NCBI GenBank assembly: GCA_910586835.1
Contig: CAJUJU010000015.1
Coordinates: 1-43,618, forward strand
DNA length: 43,618 nt
From: an uncultured Acetatifactor sp.
GTDB lineage: Bacteria > Bacillota > Clostridia > Lachnospirales > Lachnospiraceae
Direction of reading: 5' to 3'
In this document: positions 22,916 to 31,401 of the stretch, one piece after another
How the letters are laid out: the number at the start of each line of letters is the position of its first letter
Numbering within the stretch: position 1 is the stretch's first letter
Notes under the pieces: generated by a model
What the model was told of the DNA's origin: nothing
Seen by the model: only the letters and a program-made list of their open reading frames with translations
Database searches by the model: none
Position numbers and translations under genes: made by a program

Positions 22916-24080
22916 TAAGAAGATCGGCTGGAAATTTTTCCTGCTGGAAATAATATTGATCGGGGCCGGAGCGGCAGGGATGTGGTTTTTGGGCGGCATC
23001 AGGAATCTGGCGCAGGACAGGCTGTTGGGAAATTGTGTCATGACGGTGTTCATGCTGGCGGCTGCCGGACTGCAGGCGCGCCGGGAGTATGTACATGACG
23101 GGTTTGACTACGACAACGGGGAGCATGTCTGCCGTTTTCTGTTCTGTGCGGCAGTGGGACTGGCCATAGCCTTTGTCTGCGGCTTCCTGCCCACAGGCGG
23201 CTGGCCGTTTCTGCTGGTCTATGTGATGCTGGCTCTCTTCAGCAACATGGGGACGGGAATCATGACGGCTACCTCCCTGCTGCTGATTTCTGTCATGTTA
23301 AGCGGCGCGGCGGCGGACGGGCTTATTCTGTATTTTGTCAGCGGAGTGTTTGCGGTGACACTGTTCCGCCATCTGGAGAGCGAGAAGAAGATTGGAATTC
23401 CTGTTTTTCTTTCCATCCTGTGCCTGCTGGTCTGTGAGACGGCAAATCTGGTGCTTGTGGCAAACGCAAGGCCTGATTTTGAGATGTTTGTGATTCCCGT
23501 TGCCAACATGATCGTCAGCAGCGTTCTGCTTCTGGGGTGTCTGAAGCTCTTTTTTTCCAGGGTGGTTTATCGCTACAGGGAGATCTGGCTGGAGATTAAT
23601 GATACGGAAAATACGGTTCTGACCGAGCTTCGGGAGCGGGACAGAAAAGAATACATGCACTGTATTCATACCGCCCATTTCTGCGAGAGCATCGGCGGGC
23701 AGCTGGGGATGAATGCCGATGCCTTAAAGTGCGCCGGATACTATCACCGCCTGGGAGACAGAATGGAGGCAGTGATGAAGGAGAAGCGGTTTCCTCCGCC
23801 CGTGCGGGAAATCCTTTTTGACTACCGGGACAGAAAACAGGGAATGAGGAAGAAGGAGACGGCGGTTCTGGTCTGTTCGGAAAAGGTGGTAAGCTCCATG
23901 ACTTATATGCGGGAAAAGGGAGAGCAGCTCCAGATTGATTACGATAAGGTGATCGATACCGTGTTCCGTAAGATGAGAGACGACGGAAGCTTTGAAAAAT
24001 GTAATATCACTGTGAGAGAGCTTTGCGCCATGCACAGGATATTTAAGGAGGAAAAGCTCTATTATGAACTTTTATGTTGA
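22902..24080 (+). CDS. Degenerate PgpH/YqfF-like HD-domain membrane protein
   Basis: The 392-residue protein lies where Firmicutes keep pgpH (yqfF), between phoH and ybeY, and overlaps both. It has about seven hydrophobic segments in the first 220 residues and a C-terminal domain aligning by eye with the PgpH HD domain. First histidine site: H256 in IHTAHFCESIGG. The HD pair, normally YYHDIGK, reads YYHRLGD (H282, R283), and the later ADxVEA segment reads VCSEKVVS. Thus at least two metal ligands are missing. The large extracellular domain of true PgpH (about 700 residues) is also absent. It is unlikely to cleave cyclic di-AMP but might still bind it. Confidence 0.82.
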   Translation: MEEDNKKIGWKFFLLEIILIGAGAAGMWFLGGIRNLAQDRLLGNCVMTVFMLAAAGLQARREYVHDGFDYDNGEHVCRFLFCAAVGLAIAFVCGFLPTGGWPFLLVYVMLALFSNMGTGIMTATSLLLISVMLSGAAADGLILYFVSGVFAVTLFRHLESEKKIGIPVFLSILCLLVCETANLVLVANARPDFEMFVIPVANMIVSSVLLLGCLKLFFSRVVYRYREIWLEINDTENTVLTELRERDRKEYMHCIHTAHFCESIGGQLGMNADALKCAGYYHRLGDRMEAVMKEKRFPPPVREILFDYRDRKQGMRKKETAVLVCSEKVVSSMTYMREKGEQLQIDYDKVIDTVFRKMRDDGSFEKCNITVRELCAMHRIFKEEKLYYELLC

Positions 24081-24564
24081 AAACGAGGCCGGAGAGAAGT
24101 TTCCCTTCGACGCGGAGGACACGGCCAGACTTGTCTGTGAAGCGGTGCTTGCAAAGGAGGAGTGTCCCTACGATGCGGCGGTGAACCTGGTGCTCACGGA
24201 CAATGAAGAGATACACAGGGTGAATCTGGAGAGCCGGGGAATCGACCGGACCACGGACGTACTTTCCTTTCCCAATGTGGATTTTGAGAAGGAGGGGGAC
24301 TTTGGGGCCGTGGAAAACCGGGAGGCGGATTATTTTGACCCGGATACGGGGGAACTGTTTCTGGGAGACATTATGATCTCCGTGGATAAGGTAAGGGAGC
24401 AGGCGGAACAATACGGGCACAGTCTGCGGCGGGAATTTGCGTTTCTGGTGGCTCACAGCATGCTGCATCTGTGCGGATATGACCACGAGGAGGAAGCCGG
24501 GGCAAAACGGATGGAGCAAAAACAGGAAGAAATACTTGCAGGGCTTGGAATTACGAGAGACTAG
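24064..24564 (+). CDS. ybeY: Endoribonuclease YbeY
   Basis: The protein has 166 residues. The zinc-binding signature is HSMLHLCGYDH near residues 131-141, and TTDVLSFP is the second family motif. It acts in 16S rRNA 3'-end maturation and ribosome quality control. An acidic insert (FEKEGDFGAVENREADYF) sits between these motifs, as in other Lachnospiraceae versions. Its start overlaps the preceding gene by 17 bases; GGAGG lies upstream. Confidence 0.96.
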   Translation: MNFYVENEAGEKFPFDAEDTARLVCEAVLAKEECPYDAAVNLVLTDNEEIHRVNLESRGIDRTTDVLSFPNVDFEKEGDFGAVENREADYFDPDTGELFLGDIMISVDKVREQAEQYGHSLRREFAFLVAHSMLHLCGYDHEEEAGAKRMEQKQEEILAGLGITRD

Positions 24565-24574
24565 GGGTATACGG

Positions 24575-26179
24575 ATGAATCAGGCGGAGATAAAGAGAAG
24601 GCAGGCACAGGCGGTTGCTGAGATCATTGCATTGGTCACGCTGGCAGTGACCGCCCGTCTGACAGGATACAATGGAGTGGCTTATGTGGCCGTTGCGCTG
24701 GAGGTTTTTGGTTTTTTCCACACGTTGGTAAGCGGGGGTGTTTCCGACGGGCTGGGAAGGATGCTGCGAATCAGAAATTCCAAGGGACAGTACAGAAACG
24801 CAGATCTGATGCGCAGAAATGTGACAGTGTTTCAGCTTGTTCTGGGAGCAGTGGGAACCCTGGCCGTCATGGCGGCCGCAGGGGACATTGCGGAACAGCT
24901 GTTTCGGGTGCAGTACAGCTCCTTCATTCTTCTGATTATCGGGCCCGTGGTGTTTCTGCGTTCTGTGTCGGAGGTGCTTGTGGGATTCTGCAAGGGGGAG
25001 GGAGCGGAGCTTCCCGCGGCCGCGGCAGGTATTCTGCGGCAGCTGTTGATTCTGGTTTTTGGCATGTTGTTCTGTAAGCTGTTGGGTGGCTATGGCAATA
25101 AAGTCAGTCATCTTCTGGTACAGGAGAATTTTGCGTCCATGTACGGAGGCGTGGGCGTTGCCGTCGGGGTGACGCTGGCGGAGGTTCTTGTGGTGGTTTT
25201 TCTGCTGCTGATCTACAGAGGAAGCAGGCGGAGAACGGTGAATAAGGGTCTTCCGGACGGGATGCGGATCACGGCTTCTTTTGCGGACAGTGTCAGGACA
25301 TTGTGTGTCAACAGAAGCATCCCCATGGGGATCCGGCTGTTGGTTCTGTTTTTTCTGCCAGTGGGGCTGATCCTTTTTCAGGGATCGACCGGCGATGAGG
25401 ACGCGGCTTTCCTGTATGGTGTTTACCTGGCGGGCTATGGGATGGTCTGCGGCATTTGCGCCCTGCTTGTGACGATGACTACGATTCCGGTCTGCGGGAG
25501 AACCATGGCGTTTCTGCGCAGGGAGGAGCATCGGTTTGCAAGGACGGTGTTTCAGAGCGGTGTTCACATCAGCATTGCCCACACTGCGTTTGCGGCGGCG
25601 TTTCTGACGGCCATGGCAAAGCAGGCGGCGGAGGTGTTTTGCCCCGGACAGGAGGAACTGGCGGCAAAGATGTTCCGGGGCGGTTCTTTCTTGATAGTGC
25701 TTGTGGTTCTGTCCTGGTATTTCGGCAGGACGCTTATGCTGGCGGGGAAGAAAATTCTTGTTTTGGGGGCTGTTTCGTTTGCGGATGTTATCTTTCTTCT
25801 CGCGGCGGCAGTGCTTCTGAAAGTGGGGAAGGCCGGCATTCTTTCCCTGGTCTATGCGGGTATCATGGGCGGCGGAGTGCTGTGTATTGTTCTTGGAATG
25901 CTTGCCTACAGACAACTGCGGGTGCGGGCTGACTGGCTGCAGATTCTGGTGGTTCCTGCGGCGGCCGCCTGTGTGTCGGGCTTTTTGGGTATGCTTCTGG
26001 CAAAGGTGCTCTCGCCGCATATGAGCGGCTTTGTCACGCTGTTGGTTTGCTTTGTGATCACGGCGGCTCTCTATTGGGCGGGACTTTTGCTGCTGCGGAA
26101 TTTCCGGGAGCAGGAGCTGGAGTCGATTCCCGGAGGGAGGCTGATCAATGCAGTCGGACAGCTGATGAGGGTATTTTAA
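24575..26179 (+). CDS. MOP-superfamily lipid-linked oligosaccharide flippase
   Basis: The protein has 534 residues and about 14 hydrophobic segments with basic loops, in the pattern of SpoVB/MurJ/Wzx-type MOP exporters. The N-terminus (AEIIALVTLAVTARLTGYNGVAYVAVALEVFGFFHTLV) matches the first two helices of that fold. Such proteins flip undecaprenyl-linked sugars or lipid II outward across the membrane. In a spore former a SpoVB-like role in cortex synthesis is possible, but the sequence alone does not decide between SpoVB and a polysaccharide exporter. The ATG follows the ybeY stop by ten bases. Confidence 0.78.
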   Translation: MNQAEIKRRQAQAVAEIIALVTLAVTARLTGYNGVAYVAVALEVFGFFHTLVSGGVSDGLGRMLRIRNSKGQYRNADLMRRNVTVFQLVLGAVGTLAVMAAAGDIAEQLFRVQYSSFILLIIGPVVFLRSVSEVLVGFCKGEGAELPAAAAGILRQLLILVFGMLFCKLLGGYGNKVSHLLVQENFASMYGGVGVAVGVTLAEVLVVVFLLLIYRGSRRRTVNKGLPDGMRITASFADSVRTLCVNRSIPMGIRLLVLFFLPVGLILFQGSTGDEDAAFLYGVYLAGYGMVCGICALLVTMTTIPVCGRTMAFLRREEHRFARTVFQSGVHISIAHTAFAAAFLTAMAKQAAEVFCPGQEELAAKMFRGGSFLIVLVVLSWYFGRTLMLAGKKILVLGAVSFADVIFLLAAAVLLKVGKAGILSLVYAGIMGGGVLCIVLGMLAYRQLRVRADWLQILVVPAAAACVSGFLGMLLAKVLSPHMSGFVTLLVCFVITAALYWAGLLLLRNFREQELESIPGGRLINAVGQLMRVF

Positions 26180-26259
26180 GAAGTTTGGATCAGAATGCGC
26201 CCTGAAGGTATAAAAAGAAAAAATAAGCCGATACTGAATGCAAAAGGATGGTTATCGCT

Positions 26260-26982
26260 GTGAAATTTGTAAAGGGTATCGGCTTGTTTTTTATCTACCC
26301 GGTATTTTTGCTGTGTCTGGGGTTCTATGCCGGGGTGCGGACCTCACATTTTTTTTATCCGGGAGAACAGTATGAACGGCTTTATTATGTGCCGGAAGAT
26401 GAGAATACCGCATCGGCTCAGAACGGGGACAACAGACAGGAATCCCGGGCCGATGAGATTTTGGCGGAGGGAGCTTCGGCGGAGGAGCCGTCTTCCGGGG
26501 CGGAGACGGAATCGCTTCCGGCTGCGGTTTCCCGGGAGACGCTGAGCGTGGAGACGGAGTATGTGCTGGAGGAGCGGGATATTGAGGGACAGACCACCGT
26601 TGAGACGACCTGGAAGCTTCCGGACAAATATGTGGGGATGAACAGAGAGCAGTTTGTGGAGGCCATGAAGCTCTACGAGGCGTCGCCGCCGCTGGCGGAG
26701 ATGTCCCGGGGATTTGAGAGTCTTGAGGTGCTTTCTTTTTCCAGAGAGCGCGTGGTGGTGCAGATGAATTATCGGTATGTCAAACCGAGCAGCAGCTTTT
26801 ATCTGGCTGTCTATGACAATGAGGTGGTGGTTTTGCTGGAGGATAAGGAGACCATCTATATCGACGACACGCGGATTATGCTGGATGAGCTGCCGGATGA
26901 TATCCAGCAGGATATCATTCACATGCTCTGGATTGAGAATGAGGAAAAGCTGTATGCCTTTTTGGAGGCATATTCCAGCTGA
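26260..26982 (+). CDS. Membrane-anchored protein with BofC-like C-terminus
   Basis: About 240 residues: an N-terminal membrane anchor (IGLFFIYPVFLLCLGFYAGV), a linker rich in Ser, Glu and Ala (about 45-95), then a C-terminal domain. The domain contains VVQMNYRYVKPSSSFYLAVY, VVVLLEDKETIYIDDTRI and LPDDIQQDIIHMLWIENEEKLYAFLEAY, resembling the C-terminal module of BofC-type sporulation proteins. BofC restrains SpoIVB signalling in Bacillus; whether this protein does is unknown. I prefer GTG at 26260, with AAAAGGA 11 bases upstream, over the ATG at 26248, which lies on that sequence. A weak promoter (TTGGAT, 18 bp, TATAAA, 26185-26214) precedes it. Confidence 0.65.
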   Translation: MKFVKGIGLFFIYPVFLLCLGFYAGVRTSHFFYPGEQYERLYYVPEDENTASAQNGDNRQESRADEILAEGASAEEPSSGAETESLPAAVSRETLSVETEYVLEERDIEGQTTVETTWKLPDKYVGMNREQFVEAMKLYEASPPLAEMSRGFESLEVLSFSRERVVVQMNYRYVKPSSSFYLAVYDNEVVVLLEDKETIYIDDTRIMLDELPDDIQQDIIHMLWIENEEKLYAFLEAYSS

Positions 26983-27061
26983 GGACGGGAAGACGGTAAC
27001 GCTTATTCCCGTCGGACAAGGGCAGTGCCGCGCCAGGCGCAAGGACGGGAGGAAACGGGGA

Positions 27062-28294
27062 ATGAAGAGGACAATCGGCATCGTTGGAGGCGGGGCCGCT
27101 GGAATGACGGCGGCCATCCTGGCGGCAAGGCAGGGCGCCGGAGTGACGCTTCTGGAGGGAAACGACAGGCTGGGGAAAAAGCTGCTTTCCACCGGGAACG
27201 GGAAATGCAACCTGGGGAATCTGGAGTTTGGTCCGGATAAATATTACACCTCCAGCCCTGAACTTCTGGCAGGGTATCTGGAGCAGTTTGACACCAATGA
27301 TATCATTGAGTATTTTGAGGAGCTGGGGCTTCTTGTAAAGCAGAAGGGCGGATATCTGTATCCGGTGTGCGAGCAGGCCTCCGCAGTGCTGGATGTGCTT
27401 CGCTTTGAGATCGGCAGGGAGGAGAGGATCTGCGTCAGGACGGGATGCCGGATAGACGGGATAGAGCCGGGGAAACGGGGAATCTGCCTGAAAAGCGGCG
27501 ATGAGAAGCTGATCTTTGACAGGGTGATTCTGGCCTGCGGAGGCAGAGCAGCGCCGAAGACCGGGTCGGACGGAAGCGGATACCGGCTGGCCAGGCAGCT
27601 GGGGCACAGACTGGTTCCTGTGGTTCCGGCCCTGGTGCAGTTAAGGTGCCGGGAGGACTGGTATAAGTCTGTGGCGGGGGTTCGGGCAGAGGCGGAGCTT
27701 GTGCTGTTTTGCGGCGGAAAAAAACTGGCGGCGGAAAGAGGCGAGCTGCAGCTGACGGATTACGGAATTTCCGGCATCCCCGTGTTCCAGATGAGCAGAA
27801 CGGCGGCTTACATATTGCGGGAAGACAAAGAGGCGGAGGTTTTGATTGATTTTCTGCCGGACAGTGAGAAAGAAGGATTTGCGGAAAAAATGCTCCGTGC
27901 CAGGGAAAACGTGCAGCAGGACGGCACTGTGGAGGAGTATTTTACCGGCGTGCTGAATAAGAAGCTGATGACTCTTTTTATCAGGCTGGCGGGATTGAAA
28001 TCCTCCGAGCCGGCGGCCGGGGCAGATGTGGGAAAGCTGCTTCGGGTGTATGAGCTGTGCCGGGAATTTCGGGTTCGGGTAAAGGAGCCCAATTCCTTTG
28101 ACAATGCTCAGGTGTGCGCCGGGGGAGTGCCGTTTGACGAGCTGACAGAGCAGCTGGAGTCCCGGAAGGTTCCCGGGGTATTCTTTGCAGGCGAGCTTCT
28201 GGATGTGGACGGAAGGTGCGGCGGCTATAACCTGCAATGGGCGTGGTGCAGCGGATATCTGGCAGGGGTTTCGGCGTGCCGGGAGACAATTTAA
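27062..28294 (+). CDS. HI0933/BaiN-family NAD(P)/FAD-dependent flavoprotein
   Basis: The protein has 410 residues. The N-terminal Rossmann motif is IGIVGGGAAGMTAAILAARQG, followed by LGKKLLSTGNGKCNLGN, the signature of the HI0933 family. VILACGGRAAPKTGSDGSGY and the C-terminal FFAGELLDVDGRCGGYNLQWAWCSG complete the FAD site. Members include the bile-acid flavoprotein BaiN and uncharacterised oxidoreductases; the substrate here is unknown. GGGAGG precedes the ATG at 27062. Confidence 0.92.
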   Translation: MKRTIGIVGGGAAGMTAAILAARQGAGVTLLEGNDRLGKKLLSTGNGKCNLGNLEFGPDKYYTSSPELLAGYLEQFDTNDIIEYFEELGLLVKQKGGYLYPVCEQASAVLDVLRFEIGREERICVRTGCRIDGIEPGKRGICLKSGDEKLIFDRVILACGGRAAPKTGSDGSGYRLARQLGHRLVPVVPALVQLRCREDWYKSVAGVRAEAELVLFCGGKKLAAERGELQLTDYGISGIPVFQMSRTAAYILREDKEAEVLIDFLPDSEKEGFAEKMLRARENVQQDGTVEEYFTGVLNKKLMTLFIRLAGLKSSEPAAGADVGKLLRVYELCREFRVRVKEPNSFDNAQVCAGGVPFDELTEQLESRKVPGVFFAGELLDVDGRCGGYNLQWAWCSGYLAGVSACRETI

Positions 28295-28369
28295 GTGCAT
28301 AAAAAGGGCAATTTCTGTTAAGACAGGTCAGGCCGCGGGGTGGTATGCTTAAAAAGGCAAGTGTCATTA

Positions 28370-28499
28370 TGTAATTTGTATATTCTAACACAGACGCGCT
28401 TTCGCTCCGAGATTACCGTAGCGGTACATAAGCTGCCCCAAAACGGCAGCTAAGTACCGACGGTAATCAAGGGTCTGTTTATAGAATATACAAATTACA
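28370..28499. repeat. 130-bp palindromic (MITE- or REP-like) element
   Basis: The ends are an 18-bp perfect inverted repeat, TGTAATTTGTATATTCTA (28370-28387) against its complement (28482-28499). The pairing continues inward: CAGAC/GTCTG (28391-28395, 28473-28477), then GATTACCG/CGGTAATC, GGTAC/GTACC and AGCTGCC/GGCAGCT around a central CCAAAAC loop. The whole element can fold into one long hairpin. It has no coding potential and no clear target duplication at its edges. It sits between the flavoprotein gene and the AraC-type gene, 66 bases before that gene's start. Confidence 0.85.
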
Positions 28500-28564
28500 C
28501 AATTCGGTTTGCGGAAATGGTAGTTTCGCAATTGCCTGACGAAAAACAGAAGGGAGCGTTTTTT

Positions 28565-28969
28565 ATGAGCGGTGCATCAGTGACGGGAAGAATCTGTTCC
28601 TGGGTTGAGGGCAACTTGGATAAAGATTTCACCTTGGAGGAAATGTCCGAAGAACTGAATTATTCCAAATTTTATATGGAACGGGTTTTCAAGGAGAATA
28701 CGGGTACTACCATCTACAGGTATGTACAGGGCAGACGTCTGGAGGAGGCGGCCCGGAAGCTTGCGGAGACGAAGCGGCCGGTGGTGGAGATCGCGCTGGA
28801 GACGGGGTATGGCTCACAGCAGGCCTTTGCCAGAGCATTTCGCTGCGTATATGGCTGTACGCCAAGAGAATACAGAAGAAGCTTTGTTCCGGGACAGAAC
28901 AGGATTTCCATGCTCCTGCGGGGGAATAGAGCAGGCGCGTTTCTTTGCAGAGGAGGGCTTGCCGCATGA
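28565..28969 (+). CDS. Short AraC-family transcriptional regulator
   Basis: The 134 residues contain little more than the two helix-turn-helix units of an AraC DNA-binding domain. The first is DKDFTLEEMSEELNYSKFYMERVFKENTG; the second is PVVEIALETGYGSQQAFARAFRCVYGCTPREYR, with the expected CTPREYRR end. There is no sensor domain, so it is of the MarA/SoxS size class. GAAGGGAG precedes the ATG. The stop overlaps the ClpP start as ATGA, so both are made from one message. Confidence 0.92.
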   Translation: MSGASVTGRICSWVEGNLDKDFTLEEMSEELNYSKFYMERVFKENTGTTIYRYVQGRRLEEAARKLAETKRPVVEIALETGYGSQQAFARAFRCVYGCTPREYRRSFVPGQNRISMLLRGNRAGAFLCRGGLAA

Positions 28970-29559
28970 GTTTTCTACCTTATGTGATCCAGCAGACAGA
29001 GCGGGGAGAAAGAAGCTACGATATTTATTCCAGGCTTCTCTCGGACCGGATTGTGTTTCTGGGGGAGGAGGTCAGCGATGCTTCCGCAGGCTCGGTGATT
29101 GCCCAGCTGCTCTTTCTGGAGGCGGAGGATCCGGACAGGGATATCCAGCTTTATATCAACAGTCCCGGAGGTTCCATATCGGCAGGGCTGGCGATCTACG
29201 ATACCATGCGGTATATCAGATGTGACGTGGCTACCATCTGTATCGGACTTGCCGCCAGCTTCGGCGCTTTTCTGCTGGCCGGCGGGGCAAGGGGTAAGAG
29301 AATGGCGCTTCCCAACGCGGAGATCATGATCCATCAGCCCGCCATCCACGGGAACGGTATTCAGGGCCAGGCCACGGATATTAAAATTGTATCCGATCAT
29401 ATCCTGAAAAGCCGAGAGCGGCTGAACAGGATTCTGGCCGAGAACACCGGAAAGACAGAGGAAGAGATCCTGGAGGCCACGGATCGCGACCATTACCTGT
29501 CCGCCGACGAGGCGTTGAAGTTTGGATTGATTGATAAAATTATCCAAGTGCATGGATAA
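28966..29559 (+). CDS. ClpP-family serine protease paralogue
   Basis: The protein has 197 residues. The catalytic triad is visible: S98 in GLAASFGAFLLAGG, H123 in AEIMIHQPA, and an aspartate near D173 in ATDRDHYLSADEA. The N-terminus FLPYVIQQTERGERSYDIYSRL and LYINSPGGSISAGLAIYDTM match ClpP. It forms the peptidase barrel of the Clp protease. No clpX or clpA gene is nearby; instead it is coupled to an AraC-type regulator, so this may be a second ClpP besides a main clpP-clpX copy. The ATG at 28966 has GAGGAGGG upstream. Confidence 0.93.
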   Translation: MSFLPYVIQQTERGERSYDIYSRLLSDRIVFLGEEVSDASAGSVIAQLLFLEAEDPDRDIQLYINSPGGSISAGLAIYDTMRYIRCDVATICIGLAASFGAFLLAGGARGKRMALPNAEIMIHQPAIHGNGIQGQATDIKIVSDHILKSRERLNRILAENTGKTEEEILEATDRDHYLSADEALKFGLIDKIIQVHG

Positions 29560-29578
29560 AAAAGAAGGGAAAAAAGCA

Positions 29579-31279
29579 ATGCTCCGTTTGAATCAGGTAA
29601 AAATCAGAACAGATCACAGCAGGGCGCAGCTGCTGAAAAAGGCGGCGGAGCTTCTGCGGATTCCCGCCGGTGAAATCCTGGAGATGAAGATTCTGCGTCA
29701 GTCGGTTGACGCCAGAAGGAAGCCGGAGCTTTTTTACAGCTATTGCCTGGATGTGACCGTGGCGGATGAGGAACAGATTCTGCGCAGGTTTCGGGGAAAG
29801 GAAGCGCAGGTCAGCCGGAGCGAACCTGTAATCTATCGGTTTCCGACGCCCGGAACAAAACGGCAGCATCATCCCACGGTCATTGTGGGCATGGGACCGG
29901 CGGGACTGTTCTGCGGCTATTATCTTGCCCTGCACGGATATTGCCCTCTTCTGCTGGAGCGGGGCAGATGTGTGGAGGAGAGAGAGCGGGATGTGGAGCG
30001 CTTCTGGGAGACGGGGCATCTGGATCCATCTTCCAACGTACAGTTTGGGGAAGGGGGCGCAGGTACTTTTTCCGACGGAAAGCTGAATACTCTTGTGAAG
30101 GACAGGGAAGGCAGAAATAAGGCGGTTCTGGAGACATTTGTGCGCATGGGGGCGAAGGAGAGCATTTGTTATGAGGCAAAGCCCCACATCGGCACGGATG
30201 TGCTGCGGAATGTGGTGCGGAATCTGCGCAGTGAGATTGTCCGCCTGGGCGGTCAAGTGCGCTTTCAAAGCCAGGTGACGGATGTGGAAATCCGCGGCGG
30301 GAGAATTGCGGGAATCCTGGTAAACGGCAGGGAAAAAATTCCCTGTGAGCAGTTGGTGTTAGCCATAGGCCACAGCGCCAGAGATACGTTTTCTCTGCTT
30401 TGTGAGCGCCGGGTTCCTATGGAGCCAAAGTCCTTTGCAGTGGGGCTTCGGGTGGAGCATCCTCAGTCCGTGATAAACGAAAGTCAGTACGGTGTGAAAG
30501 ACCCCAAAGGACTGGGGGCCGCCGCCTATAAGGTGACGGCAAAAGCCGGAAACGGAAGAGGGGTGTATTCCTTTTGCATGTGTCCCGGGGGTTATGTGGT
30601 GAATGCCTCCTCGGAGGAGGGGTGCACCGCAGTCAACGGAATGAGCTACAGCGGCCGGGACGGCGTCAATGCCAACAGCGCGGTCATTGTGTCTGTGACG
30701 CCGGAGGACTTCGGTTCGGATCATCCCCTGGCGGGAATCGAATTTCAGCGGATGCTGGAGCGCAGGGCATACGAGTTGGGCGGCGGAAAGATACCGGTTC
30801 AGCGGTATGGAGACTTCAGGCGGCTTGTGGGACGGGGAGCGGAATCAGAAGGGCCGGCCCGGAACGGTGCTTTGGAGGGAAATGTTTCTCTGGCAGACAC
30901 AGAGAGGGACACAGCAGAAAACCTTCCGGCAGGGGAGGAGTGTCAGGGAGTCCGGCCCCAGTGCAAAGGGGCTTATCAGTGGTCGGATTTAAGCGGGCTC
31001 CTTCCCCGGGAGTGCAGCCAGGCGTTTGTGGATGGCATGGAGGCCTTCGGACGGCAGATCCGGGGCTTCGACAGACCGGACACCGTGCTGCTCGGGGTGG
31101 AGAGCAGAACCTCATCCCCCGTGCGGATAACCAGGGACGAAAGCTTTCAGTCCGAAGTCCGGGGATTGTATCCCTGTGGAGAGGGCGCAGGCTATGCGGG
31201 AGGCATTACCTCCGCCGCCATGGACGGCCTGCGGGTGGCGGAGGCGATTGCGGCAGAATATGCCCCGTTGGAACAATAA
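29579..31279 (+). CDS. COG2509-type FAD-dependent dehydrogenase
   Basis: The protein has 566 residues. A small N-terminal domain of about 95 residues (LRLNQVKIRTDHSRAQLLKK) precedes the dinucleotide-binding motif VIVGMGPAGLFCGYYLAL near residue 100. VQFGEGGAGTFSDGKLNTLV, LAIGHSARDTFSLL and the C-terminal LYPCGEGAGYAGGITSAAMDGLRVAEAI are family markers. A poorly conserved, charged insert lies around residues 415-465. Its enzymatic substrate is unknown. It starts 19 bases after the ClpP gene, with AAGAAGGGA upstream. Confidence 0.9.
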   Translation: MLRLNQVKIRTDHSRAQLLKKAAELLRIPAGEILEMKILRQSVDARRKPELFYSYCLDVTVADEEQILRRFRGKEAQVSRSEPVIYRFPTPGTKRQHHPTVIVGMGPAGLFCGYYLALHGYCPLLLERGRCVEERERDVERFWETGHLDPSSNVQFGEGGAGTFSDGKLNTLVKDREGRNKAVLETFVRMGAKESICYEAKPHIGTDVLRNVVRNLRSEIVRLGGQVRFQSQVTDVEIRGGRIAGILVNGREKIPCEQLVLAIGHSARDTFSLLCERRVPMEPKSFAVGLRVEHPQSVINESQYGVKDPKGLGAAAYKVTAKAGNGRGVYSFCMCPGGYVVNASSEEGCTAVNGMSYSGRDGVNANSAVIVSVTPEDFGSDHPLAGIEFQRMLERRAYELGGGKIPVQRYGDFRRLVGRGAESEGPARNGALEGNVSLADTERDTAENLPAGEECQGVRPQCKGAYQWSDLSGLLPRECSQAFVDGMEAFGRQIRGFDRPDTVLLGVESRTSSPVRITRDESFQSEVRGLYPCGEGAGYAGGITSAAMDGLRVAEAIAAEYAPLEQ

Positions 31280-31282
31280 CGG

Positions 31283-31311
31283 TTGACGGAGCCGCCGAAA
31301 ACAAGTAGAAT
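31283..31311 (+). promoter_or_regulatory. Promoter of the proB gene group
   Basis: TTGACG (31283-31288) and TAGAAT (31306-31311) are 17 bp apart. The leader to the proB ATG is about 85 bases; I see no T-box signature in it. Confidence 0.65.
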
Positions 31312-31401
31312 AGAAACTGTGCTGAATCAGCGTGCTAAAGTAAAAGCGGGGAGAAGCGGCAGGGAAGGGGGAAGCCCCGGGCGTGCTGCGGAGTCTGACA
31401 G

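Noticed and set aside
24551..26020. 489-codon - strand open frame opposite the flippase gene
   Set aside because: His/Gln-rich composition typical of antisense frames under a hydrophobic gene; the + strand protein is clearly a membrane transporter.
31312..31401. Possible T-box or other riboswitch in the proB leader
   Set aside because: The leader is only about 85 bases and contains neither the T-box consensus nor a terminator hairpin with a T-run.
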